Counted from the first letter of the stretch, positions 1-6,755 are shown. The stretch is DNA of 21,006 nucleotides from Gammaproteobacteria bacterium (GCA_013287025.1 JABDEN010000027.1:1-21006), one strand, 5' to 3'. Numbers and translations: made by a program. Notes: generated by a model not told the origin, from the letters alone.

Positions 1-180
1 GGTATAGATATAGATATTACCAAGCAAGCCCGCTTAGGTTTGGGGTATCGTTATGCAAATTTAGGGAAAACAGAAACGGGTACAGGCGTCATCGATACCG
101 TTTCAACCAATGATAGATTGTCACAATCGCGTCTTTATACAAATGAAATACTCGCGCAATACACGATTATTATTCTTTAA
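1..180 (+). CDS. Outer-membrane beta-barrel protein, C-terminal end (partial, starts left of window)
   Basis: Frame 1 is open from the first base to TAA at 178-180, giving 59 residues. It contains a GLGYRYANLGK segment and a C-terminal LYTNEILAQYTIII strand. Alternating polar/hydrophobic residues, GxGY(R/E)(F/Y)A and the LYTN motif resemble the last strands of the roughly 230-250 aa beta-barrel proteins common in Legionella; that assignment is from memory of the family. The propeller gene starts about a dozen bases after the stop, so the two are probably co-transcribed. It is the same family as the truncated gene on the opposite strand at 1888-2361, which holds only the N-terminal part. The two may be halves of one gene separated by an inversion. 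Confidence 0.7.
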   Translation, partial: GIDIDITKQARLGLGYRYANLGKTETGTGVIDTVSTNDRLSQSRLYTNEILAQYTIIIL

Positions 181-198
181 AAAGGAAATGATTTGCTT

Positions 199-1773
199 AT
201 GAGATACACGAAAAAAGTTATTTTTATCGGTCTTATAAAATCATTTATGTTTTCAAATGCGGTTTTGGCGCTTCCTTTTAATATTGTACCGAATGGAACT
301 CTACCGACCACAGTTCCGATAGGAGGTACGGTTTCTGCAACTTATACAATTACGAATACCACAAAACTAAATCCACCATACAATCTCATCAAGTGGTTAC
401 CTCTTAATACTGCTGTCAATCCAAGTATTACTACATGCACCCCAACCAATGCGTTTGTTTTGAATCATGGTGCATCTTGTACGCTAGGTTTAACGATATC
501 AGGTCCTATTAACAGAGATGATCCGAACTCCCATCAGCATTTATTTGTTTGTATGTCAGATCAAGCGACATGTGCAGGCCCTACACCTGAAAATTCACTA
601 AATGTTATCCAGGGTTCACCCGCATTTTATGTTGCCGCCGGCGCATTCGGCGAAAATACGAATCAACCAGGTATTGCCAGGAGCACTGATGGAAAGACTT
701 GGACAACTGAAACTTTATCACCACCCAATTTTTTATATGGCAGTTTCCAAGGCGTTTCTTGTCTAAATCAGTTGTGTGTTGTTGGGGGACTTTACAGTAA
801 TTTTGGAAGTTTGAATGATAACCAGCCGGGAATTGCAGTCAGCAGAAATGCCGGTGTGACATGGAGCCAGCAAGCTTTTACGAATTTACCGACTTCACCG
901 GTGTCAATGGATAGCGGGCAATTAAATGGCAATGATTGTACATCACAAGGTTGTGTTCTAGTGGGATATTTCTCTTCGAATACCACTTTTAAAAATTATG
1001 CAGCTATTTTTACCAGTACTGATGAAACAAATTGGTCATACCAGGCACTTTCTCTTCCTGTGAATGTGGATGATGTTGTACTCAACGGCATCAATTGTGA
1101 CACAGGGATATGTGTTGCTGTCGGAAATTTTTTAGATCATAGCAGCGGCATTCAACATCCCGGTGTGGCGATTTCTCCTGATCGAACCAATTGGACTCAA
1201 ATACAACTGACACTTCCTTCCGGCTATTCAGAAGATGCCAGCTTGAACGGCGTGAGTTGTATTCAAAATAGCTGTGTTGCAGCAGGTAATTTCACACAGG
1301 ATAGCACTTTTAATAACTTTCCTGGTATTGTCATTAACACAGATAATAGTCAGACTACTTGGGCTGAGCTCGTTTTATCAACGCTACCCGAACCTCCTGG
1401 AATTACCTTAGTTCAAGGGACACTAAACGGCATCAGTTGCACAACCACGGCGTGTTTAGCAGTCGGTAGCTATAGTGACACGTTCAATAATTTTTATCCT
1501 GCGATTGCAATGAGTATGGATAGTCAGCATATCGTTTGGTCACAAACTGCTTTAACAGAATTGCCTTCTTTTTCTGGTATACCCATGATCTCAGGAGGAT
1601 TTACTGGTGTGACATGCGCAGGCACTTTTTGTGTTGCAGTAGGTGCTTATGAAGATGCTAGTTTTAAGCAATATTTAGGTGTGGCCTATAGCATGAATAA
1701 TGGCAATAGCTGGACTCAGCAAGTCTTAAGTACCGCGCCTTTAGATAATGATGAGCTCCTTGGTGTTAGTTAA
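199..1773 (+). CDS. Exported seven-bladed beta-propeller protein with repeated CX4C motifs
   Basis: The N-terminus (MRYTKK, hydrophobic stretch, cut after VLA) is a signal peptide, so the protein is exported. Roughly 110 residues of Ig-like, Thr/Asn-rich sequence follow. Then come repeats of about 60 residues with the pattern L-N-G-[IV]-S-C-x4-C-V-A-V-G, later P-G-[IV]-A, then S-x-D-x-x-x-W-x-Q. I count six CX4C pairs (CLNQLC, CTSQGC, CDTGIC, CIQNSC, CTTTAC, CAGTFC), each a likely disulfide. The N-terminal FYVAAGAF lacks its preceding strand and the C-terminus ends in LLGVS, the missing strand. This fits a seven-bladed propeller with velcro closure and a complete C-terminus. The repeats resemble sialidase/BNR-type propellers, but no catalytic residues are obvious. 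ATG 199 is chosen; in-frame TTG 193 sits 6 nt from AGGA (183-186) and is possible. Function is unknown; binding at the surface or in the periplasm is an inference. Confidence 0.75.
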   Translation: MRYTKKVIFIGLIKSFMFSNAVLALPFNIVPNGTLPTTVPIGGTVSATYTITNTTKLNPPYNLIKWLPLNTAVNPSITTCTPTNAFVLNHGASCTLGLTISGPINRDDPNSHQHLFVCMSDQATCAGPTPENSLNVIQGSPAFYVAAGAFGENTNQPGIARSTDGKTWTTETLSPPNFLYGSFQGVSCLNQLCVVGGLYSNFGSLNDNQPGIAVSRNAGVTWSQQAFTNLPTSPVSMDSGQLNGNDCTSQGCVLVGYFSSNTTFKNYAAIFTSTDETNWSYQALSLPVNVDDVVLNGINCDTGICVAVGNFLDHSSGIQHPGVAISPDRTNWTQIQLTLPSGYSEDASLNGVSCIQNSCVAAGNFTQDSTFNNFPGIVINTDNSQTTWAELVLSTLPEPPGITLVQGTLNGISCTTTACLAVGSYSDTFNNFYPAIAMSMDSQHIVWSQTALTELPSFSGIPMISGGFTGVTCAGTFCVAVGAYEDASFKQYLGVAYSMNNGNSWTQQVLSTAPLDNDELLGVS

Positions 1774-1924
1774 AAAATATGGGTTTCCCAGTTTTCCTAT
1801 CGTGTTGGGTTTGAGTGTTTTTTATTTTTTATTGGGCTGGAATGTTTTAAATCCACAAAACATTGATTGGTTATTACAAGCGAATAATCAGGATTCTGTG
1901 CAGCATTTTGTGGGGTGGGAATAG
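1751..1924 (+). pseudogene. N-terminal fragment of a polytopic membrane protein (DUF6311-like), truncated
   Basis: ATG 1751, overlapping the propeller gene by 23 nt in another frame, opens 57 codons ending at TAG 1922. The product has one hydrophobic segment (PIVLGLSVFYFLLGWNVL), then LNPQNIDWLL and DSVQHFVGWE. The pattern 'NPxNxxWL ... D..QHFxGW' matches my recollection of the N-terminus of large bacterial membrane proteins of the DUF6311 type, where 'FFR' follows GW. Here the frame ends right after GWE, and the opposite strand becomes coding for an outer-membrane protein at the same point. This looks like a gene remnant cut at a rearrangement junction near 1918-1924 rather than an intact small gene. 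The family name is tentative. Confidence 0.5.
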
Positions 1925-2361
1925 GGGTGATAACGCTGTACATTATAAAGTAGCTTACTTTCTATCAGCACTTGCTGACTTTGAATAGAATACTGATAAG
2001 AATATGTATTTTCAGATGCGACATCCACACCTTGTGTCACATCTCCTGCCAACGTAAGTGGAGTAGGTTGATAATAACTGAAACCCGTTTGTAAAGATAA
2101 GTACTCAGGCTGAATTAAAAATTCAGTACCTACAAATATCCCTCCAATAAATTGACCATGATTAGCGTGTCCCTTGTAATCATAGAAACTGAAAATATTA
2201 TCGTGTGCAGGAAAATTTTTTGAGTCGGAATCATTGTTAAATGCGGCGCCTGTCGTCATCACTAGAATGGGGTGCCAGGGATACATCGCCAAAGCCGAAT
2301 GGCAAAATATGCTGGCAGTGAGAAGACTTACAATAAGAAGCACCCATTTTTTATATTGCAT
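1888..2361 (-). CDS. Outer-membrane beta-barrel protein, N-terminal half, 3' truncated
   Basis: The start is ATG 2361, preceded by AAGGAAAAA with good spacing. A signal peptide (MQYKKWVLLIVSLL, cut after SALA) precedes a mature region with strand-like segments (FIGGIFVGTEFLIQPEYLSL, YSYQYSIQSQQVLIESKLLY). This is typical of the N-terminal half of Legionella-type beta-barrel outer-membrane proteins of about 230-250 aa. The reading stays family-like up to QRYHPY (about 1921). It then runs into SHPTKCCTES, which is the complement of the membrane-protein fragment on the other strand. The last 100 or so residues and the terminal barrel strand needed for assembly are missing. The product is probably nonfunctional or degraded. 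The matching C-terminal part may be the fragment at 1-180. Confidence 0.65.
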   Translation of the reverse strand: MQYKKWVLLIVSLLTASIFCHSALAMYPWHPILVMTTGAAFNNDSDSKNFPAHDNIFSFYDYKGHANHGQFIGGIFVGTEFLIQPEYLSLQTGFSYYQPTPLTLAGDVTQGVDVASENTYSYQYSIQSQQVLIESKLLYNVQRYHPYSHPTKCCTES

Positions 2362-2464
2362 GATTTTTCCTTAAATCATCCTATTCCACTTAAAAACTTA
2401 TTAATTTTCCGACTATCAATCAACTCAAATTTGACATCCTGAGTTTGTTTACATTGTATGCGAT

Positions 2465-2707
2465 TTATCGATGATAGTGAGAGGCATACTTATCCAGCAA
2501 TATCCTTATCATTTTTTGGTAATGGGTATGTTTTTTTTCGGCCAATTGTTTAAAGTAATCAACGCTAGCCTTGCTTAATGAAAGAGTTACCTTAACGGTT
2601 TCCTCTTTCATTACCAATTCTTCCGGAGGCGGAAGAAAATCAGGAATAATTTTGATCTTACCTCTTGGTACATTTTCATATTTTTTTTTCTTTAAATACT
2701 TCTTCAT
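2465..2707 (-). CDS. Ribbon-helix-helix (CopG/BrnA-like) antitoxin-type DNA-binding protein, orphan
   Basis: An 80-aa basic protein with a short Lys-rich N-terminus, a PDFLPPPEELV linker and a C-terminal RHH-like fold: strand VKVTLSLSKASVDYFKQLA, then HTHYQKMIRILLDKYASHY. This layout is like BrnA/CopG antitoxins, which bind DNA as dimers, repress their own operon and neutralise a BrnT-type RNase. Here there is no room for a BrnT gene: upstream is a 190-nt intergenic region and then a divergent ABC-F gene, and downstream is the truncated OMP gene. It is therefore an orphan antitoxin-like protein or a stand-alone regulator. GGAGAAAGG lies upstream of the ATG. A consensus-like promoter and a perfect palindrome lie 54-106 nt upstream, suggesting self-repression. 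Confidence 0.7.
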   Translation of the reverse strand: MKKYLKKKKYENVPRGKIKIIPDFLPPPEELVMKEETVKVTLSLSKASVDYFKQLAEKKHTHYQKMIRILLDKYASHYHR

Positions 2708-2760
2708 ATATTTTTTTTTCCTTTCTCCAATACGAATGATATTATTTCTTAAGAATCTTA

Positions 2761-2798
2761 TTTAACCATATGTCAATACATATTATTATATGGTTAAA
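2761..2798. repeat. Perfect 11-bp inverted repeat, probable operator
   Basis: TTTAACCATAT (2761-2771) and ATATGGTTAAA (2788-2798) are exact reverse complements separated by 16 nt. The right arm overlaps the -10 box of the minus-strand promoter, and the left arm lies just beyond the expected start of transcription. RHH proteins bind palindromes of this kind, so the neighbouring RHH gene is the obvious candidate ligand. There is no U-run, so it does not look like a terminator. Confidence 0.55.
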
Positions 2799-2813
2799 TT
2801 GCCATAATTGCAA
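2785..2813 (-). promoter_or_regulatory. Sigma70-type promoter of the RHH gene
   Basis: On the minus strand TTGCAA (complement of 2808-2813) is followed after exactly 17 nt by TATAAT (complement of 2785-2790). The -10 is perfect and the -35 matches 4 of 6. Transcription would begin near 2778, leaving a leader of about 70 nt before ATG 2707. The overlap with the 2761-2798 palindrome supports repression at this site. Confidence 0.5.
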
Positions 2814-2906
2814 TGTACGATTAACCTATCGTTCGGGATTAGAATTTCTCATCACTTTTTGTTATCATCCAGGCGTTATTATAAAAACGAATAAGGAATG
2901 CATATA

Positions 2907-4640
2907 ATGTTAGTTCGCCTAGTGGATGTCGGATATTCAATTAAAAGTAAAGTTTTATTAGAAGATGTTTCTCTTACTATCAATCTTACCGATAAAATTG
3001 GCGTTATAGGTCGGAATGGTAGCGGCAAGTCAACGCTACTCAAAATTTTAGCCGGCGAATTATCTCCAAGTTCGGGCAAACGTTCTGTCGAACAAAAAAA
3101 ATTGCGTATTCTCACCGTAAAACAAGAAATGCCTGATTCTGACATTAATGCATTAGAATGGTTGAAAAATGCAGATATCACTTTAAAAGAGCTGAATGAA
3201 CAAGTCGAGGATGCGGCTCTCGAAAGCCTTGGGGATTTGTATGATCAGATTGCATACTTAGAAGAAGCGCGTTATGAAAAACTTGCACCGCAAATATTAA
3301 TTGGATTGGGCCTTAAAAAAGATGATTGGACCAAACCGATGCGGCAATTGTCAGGTGGCTTCCGCATGCGTATTTCTTTAGCTTCTGCCTTGATTCAACA
3401 GTCGGAATCCGCATTGACTGAACCTCACCTTCTTTTATTAGATGAGCCTTCCAACCAGCTGGATTTAGAATCAATAATATGGCTAACCTCTTTTTTAAAA
3501 ACGTATAAAAACCCTTATGTTATCGTCAGTCATGATATTGATTTATTAAATAAATTAACTAAAAAAACCGTGCATTTGCAAAGAGGCCATTTGACTTTAT
3601 GTAATGGTAATTACGATGTTTTCATGCGCGAATACCACTTAAAACACGACCAGGATGAAAAAAAGAATGAAAAAATTACTAAAAAACAACAGCATTATAA
3701 ATCTTTTATTGAAGAGTGGGGCGAGCATCAATCAACAGCAGCATTAGCGCAAGACCGTGTAAAAAAAATTGCTCGTCTCGAAAAAGAACGCGTCACGTTG
3801 ATTGAGGAAGAACCTGACATTAGAATTGATTTTCCGGAAACGAAAGCATTACATGATCCTGTCATCATCAAAATTGAAGGCGCGGGAGCGGGTTATGGTA
3901 AAAAAGAAATATTATCAGATCTTAAAATTACTGTAGAACAAGATGCACGCATTGGTATTTTAGGACGTAATGGCCAAGGAAAAACAACGTTGGTTCGATT
4001 ATTAACCGGTGAAATAGAATCGAAAAAAGGCAGAGTCATTCATACGGGCGCTTTAAAAATAGGCTACTTTAGCCAAGACCAAGCCGATGTATTGGATATG
4101 AATTTGACCCCTTATGACCAGCTTAAACAGCTCTTAGAGGGTAATGATGATCAAGAAAAATTTTATCGCTCCCATTTAGCGAGTTTTGGCCTAGATCAGA
4201 GTAAAATAAAGATCAAAATAAGAGAGCTTTCTGGTGGTGAAAAATCGCGTCTTGCCTTTGCTCTCATTTCCGCTAAAAAACCGCATTTAATCATTTTGGA
4301 CGAACCGACAAACCATTTAGATATTAAAGCACGTACGGCACTGATTGAATCGATTAATAAATTTCAAGGTGCAATCATTATGGTTTCGCATAATGCAGAA
4401 TTAATGAAAGCAACAATGAAAAACTATTGGATTGTAAATGATGGAAAAGTTAAAGAATTATCAGTGCCCATTGACAGTTATTTAAAACAGTTAATAAAAA
4501 AAATTGAAACCCCTAATGCAGGAAAATCAAAAAAAGTCCCAGGCGGCATCAAATCTAAAAAGAATGCACTATTTTCTCCTGAATCGAAACCGACAGGTAA
4601 AGCTATAAAAAAACAGGGCGCGAGCTCTCGTAGAAAATAA
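2907..4640 (+). CDS. ABC-F family ATPase (translation-factor type, YheS/Uup-like)
   Basis: A 577-aa protein with two ATP-binding domains and no membrane segments, the layout of ABC-F proteins that act on ribosomes. NBD1 has Walker A GRNGSGKST (35-43), signature LSGGF (148-152) and Walker B LLLLDEPSNQLD (175-186). A charged linker follows at about 215-320. NBD2 has GRNGQGKTT (353-361), LSGGE and LIILDEPTNHLD. The C-terminal tail is Lys-rich and could contact rRNA. Walker B 1 reads DEPSNQLD where the family nearly always has DEPTNHLD. ATG 2898 lies directly against AAGGA (2893-2897), so ATG 2907, 9 nt away, is the better start. It is monocistronic as far as visible; TGTTATCAT (2860-2868) could be an extended -10. 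The exact ABC-F subgroup is uncertain. Confidence 0.88.
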   Translation: MLVRLVDVGYSIKSKVLLEDVSLTINLTDKIGVIGRNGSGKSTLLKILAGELSPSSGKRSVEQKKLRILTVKQEMPDSDINALEWLKNADITLKELNEQVEDAALESLGDLYDQIAYLEEARYEKLAPQILIGLGLKKDDWTKPMRQLSGGFRMRISLASALIQQSESALTEPHLLLLDEPSNQLDLESIIWLTSFLKTYKNPYVIVSHDIDLLNKLTKKTVHLQRGHLTLCNGNYDVFMREYHLKHDQDEKKNEKITKKQQHYKSFIEEWGEHQSTAALAQDRVKKIARLEKERVTLIEEEPDIRIDFPETKALHDPVIIKIEGAGAGYGKKEILSDLKITVEQDARIGILGRNGQGKTTLVRLLTGEIESKKGRVIHTGALKIGYFSQDQADVLDMNLTPYDQLKQLLEGNDDQEKFYRSHLASFGLDQSKIKIKIRELSGGEKSRLAFALISAKKPHLIILDEPTNHLDIKARTALIESINKFQGAIIMVSHNAELMKATMKNYWIVNDGKVKELSVPIDSYLKQLIKKIETPNAGKSKKVPGGIKSKKNALFSPESKPTGKAIKKQGASSRRK

Positions 4641-4656
4641 AGAGCTTAGAATATTT

Positions 4657-4671
4657 TTGGTTGCTAACCAA
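4657..4671. repeat. Short hairpin TTGGTT-GCT-AACCAA upstream of the tRNA
   Basis: Six-base perfect arms around a GCT loop, 16 nt after the ABC-F stop codon and 25 nt before the tRNA. It is not followed by a T-run, so it is weak as a terminator. It resembles the anticodon arm of the adjacent tRNA (TTGGT...ACCAG) and carries GCT, the usual serine anticodon for AGC/AGU, in its loop. This could be chance. Confidence 0.3.
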
Positions 4672-4696
4672 TAATAACGGAGGTATATTTCGGAAC

Positions 4697-4783
4697 GGAA
4701 GGGTGGCTGAGTGGTTTAAAGCGTTGGTTATCTAAACCAGTATACGGTTTACCGTATCGTAAGTTCGAATCTTACCTCTTCCG
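4697..4783 (+). tRNA. Class II tRNA, serine-type, atypical anticodon loop (UCU, A33); possibly degenerate
   Basis: The 87 nt fold as a complete class II tRNA. The acceptor GGAAGGG pairs with CTCTTCC with one G-T pair, and the discriminator is G73. The D-arm is GCT/AGC with an 11-nt loop, the anticodon stem TTGGT/ACCAG, and the variable arm TACGG-TTTA-CCGTA. The T-arm is GTAAG-TTCGAAT-CTTAC. The long variable arm, G73 and the TGGCTGAGTGG segment indicate tRNA-Ser. The anticodon loop (4729-4735) is TATCTAA. Aligned with the tRNA-Ser(GCU) loop CTGCTAA, position 33 is A instead of the near-universal U and the anticodon is UCU, which pairs with AGA. CCA is not encoded. It may be a degenerate serine tRNA or an unusual one; a scanner may call it undetermined or pseudo. 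Confidence 0.7.
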
Positions 4784-5401
4784 TTATGCGAATGAAAATT
4801 TCATTATCACTGACTCATCAGAGCAATCTACATTTATTGCATTTTTAAATCTTATGACCTTATCTAATATAAAGCCATTCGCTTCTAAATAAGCACATTG
4901 CTTGGAAGCCACCGCCCACTTTTCCCCTGCGCGTATAACAAAAGGAATACTATCCAAAAGAATAAATCCATCGTCAGTGAGTAATTTATTAAATTTAATA
5001 ACATACTTCGGATCAATTTTGGTATCAGAATTTTTAAACCAATCAAAAGGTAAGCTGGTAAAAATGCAATGAAAACTATTTTCATGCAGCTCAACTTCTA
5101 AATAATCAGCACACATTAAATATGTTTTGTTTACTAATTCTAATGCAGCATTGAAACGATTTTCATTTATTTCAATACCCATACAATGTCCTCCCAACGC
5201 ATTAATAATACGTGGAATAGTTCCAAGGCCACACATGGGGTCAAGAATTTTATACTTTAATAGTGAAAATTTGTTAATACAAAAATTTACGATTTGATCG
5301 GGGATAATAAAATTTGTTTCGCCCGTGTAGTGTGATGGAACGACTATTTTTCCATCTGTTTTGATCGATTCAGCAGTACTAAAAAATAAATCATAACGCA
5401 T
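4784..5401 (-). CDS. SAM-dependent methyltransferase, DNA N4/N6-methylase-like
   Basis: A 205-aa Rossmann methyltransferase. Motif I is ILDPMCGLGT (SAM-binding, about 52-61), followed by GIEINENRF, whose acidic residue would bind the SAM ribose. The motif IV position reads FTSLPFDWF, where amino-methyltransferases acting on DNA have (N/D/S)PP(Y/F); the first proline is replaced by leucine. No target-recognition domain or restriction partner is visible, so it is either a minimal orphan methylase or a methyltransferase for another substrate. TTG 5413 is in frame, but ATG 5401 has GGAT about 7 nt upstream and is preferred. The stop codon abuts the last base of the tRNA on the other strand. It is divergent from the biosynthetic-like operon at 5580, and a link to that operon is speculative. 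Confidence 0.65.
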   Translation of the reverse strand: MRYDLFFSTAESIKTDGKIVVPSHYTGETNFIIPDQIVNFCINKFSLLKYKILDPMCGLGTIPRIINALGGHCMGIEINENRFNAALELVNKTYLMCADYLEVELHENSFHCIFTSLPFDWFKNSDTKIDPKYVIKFNKLLTDDGFILLDSIPFVIRAGEKWAVASKQCAYLEANGFILDKVIRFKNAINVDCSDESVIMKFSFA

Positions 5402-5500
5402 AACAATATCCAATTTAAAAATTTACGAAACGTAGTGTACACATAATAATGAAAGAGAAACAATTTTAAAATTTTCAATAATAAAAAAGTACATCTTCAA

Positions 5501-5529
5501 TTGAACTGTTTTCGACAGTCAGGTACACT
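5501..5529 (+). promoter_or_regulatory. Candidate promoter of the 5580-13612 operon
   Basis: TTGAAC (5501-5506), a 17-nt spacer and TACACT (5524-5529) give a reasonable sigma70 match 51 nt before the aminotransferase start. A second candidate, extended -10 TGCTACAAT (5546-5554), lies closer but lacks a good -35. GGAG (5566-5569) is the ribosome-binding site for ATG 5580. No other promoter-like gap exists until 13613, so this region probably drives all six genes. Confidence 0.4.
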
Positions 5530-5579
5530 CCCGACTTTATGGGATTGCTACAATAAAAATTAAATGGAGAATAATAACT

Positions 5580-6734
5580 ATGAGCGCTGTTTTAGAAACA
5601 TTAACGGATTATGAAGCGGCCGGTTTAAAAAATCATTTTTGTCTCGCAGATGGACATGCCTATCAAGATTTACACCCCTCTTATCAAAAAATTATTCGGA
5701 CGTTACCACAAATTTGGCGTGATGCAGCTGAACAATCTATTCCCGATGCGGAACTAAGTTTTAATAAAAGCTTTGCTTCTTTTATAAACTCACCGATACT
5801 TGAAAATTTTACTTCAAATTTTAAAATTTGTCCCACTGCATCGAATTCCATTGATCTTATCGGTGCAACCTTGAACCATCTTAAACATAAAGTTGTGATG
5901 GTCGAACCAACATTCGATAATCTTTCTTTGCTGTTGCGACGTCGCGGAGTAAATTTGGATTCCTTTAGTGATGCAGCTTTCTTTGCAGCAGCTGAATCCA
6001 ATGAAATCGAAAATAGGTTGCCCGGATTAAAGAATTATAATGCTTTAGTCTTAGTCCATCCCAATAATCCAACGGGGCTGGTGCTCAGTGAAAACGCTTT
6101 TAAAAATGTTATAGAATTTTGTATACGTCATAAGATTATTTTAATACTTGATAATTGCTTTCGCGCATATAGAAGAGATAATTATTATGACTATAATATA
6201 CTTATTCAATCGTCAGTGAGTTTTATGACGATAGAAGATACGGGTAAGGTTTGGCCTACCCAAGACCTTAAAGCCAGTCTGGTATATTTCTCCGACGACT
6301 TAAAAAATGTGTTTTGTCAATTTTATAATGAAATATATTTATGCGTTTCTAATTTGTCACTCGGTATTTTATCTGCTTTTTTTAATGAAACAGCGAGCAC
6401 TGGATTAAAAAATACAATTTGGGATCTTGTTGATTTGAGGCGTCGAACATTACGTAAAATGATTAGCGGCTCAAAGCTTATCGTGAGTGAACAATCCGAA
6501 CATTCTAATCTTTCCGTCGAATGGCTGAGCTACGTCGACAATGATAAAAATGATTTTAAGATTTGCCATGAATTAAAACAACTTAATTTAGCGGTTTTAC
6601 CTGGTCGACAATTTTATTGGAATTCTTCAGAGGTTCATCACAATCATAAAAATATTCGCATTAGCTTGATGAAGCGTGAATCTATATTTTTAATCGGAAT
6701 GAATATTTTACAGAAATATTGTGAAACATTATAA
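5580..6734 (+). CDS. PLP-dependent class I/II aminotransferase-fold enzyme
   Basis: A 384-aa fold-type I PLP enzyme. Visible landmarks are HPNNPTG (160-166), the substrate/PLP loop; LILDNCFRAY (188-197), whose Asp191 would hold the pyridine nitrogen; and IEDTGKVWPTQDLK (218-231), with Lys223 the likely Schiff-base lysine. The C-terminal NIRISL has Arg360, the usual carboxylate binder. The lysine region deviates from the common S-x-S-K-x8-R-x-G pattern: the downstream R-x-G is replaced by LKAS. It is thus a specialised branch rather than a housekeeping aspartate or aromatic aminotransferase. It probably converts an amino acid or keto acid in the pathway of this operon, in the cytoplasm. It is the first gene of the operon; the next starts 21 nt later. 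The substrate cannot be read from the sequence. Confidence 0.8.
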   Translation: MSAVLETLTDYEAAGLKNHFCLADGHAYQDLHPSYQKIIRTLPQIWRDAAEQSIPDAELSFNKSFASFINSPILENFTSNFKICPTASNSIDLIGATLNHLKHKVVMVEPTFDNLSLLLRRRGVNLDSFSDAAFFAAAESNEIENRLPGLKNYNALVLVHPNNPTGLVLSENAFKNVIEFCIRHKIILILDNCFRAYRRDNYYDYNILIQSSVSFMTIEDTGKVWPTQDLKASLVYFSDDLKNVFCQFYNEIYLCVSNLSLGILSAFFNETASTGLKNTIWDLVDLRRRTLRKMISGSKLIVSEQSEHSNLSVEWLSYVDNDKNDFKICHELKQLNLAVLPGRQFYWNSSEVHHNHKNIRISLMKRESIFLIGMNILQKYCETL

Positions 6735-6755
6735 GTTATAATAATTGGAATAAAT

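Noticed and set aside
2465..2897. Complete BrnT/BrnA toxin-antitoxin pair
   Set aside because: Only about 190 nt lie between the antitoxin-like gene and the ABC-F gene, and no BrnT-like reading frame is present there.
4623..4660. AGCTCT...AGAGCT inverted repeat around the ABC-F stop codon as a terminator
   Set aside because: A 6-bp stem with a 12-nt loop and only a short T-run some bases later; not convincing.
4885..5094. Minus-strand 69-codon hydrophobic reading frame inside the methyltransferase gene
   Set aside because: It is out of frame with the methyltransferase, which has clear SAM motifs; no ribosome-binding site or family match.
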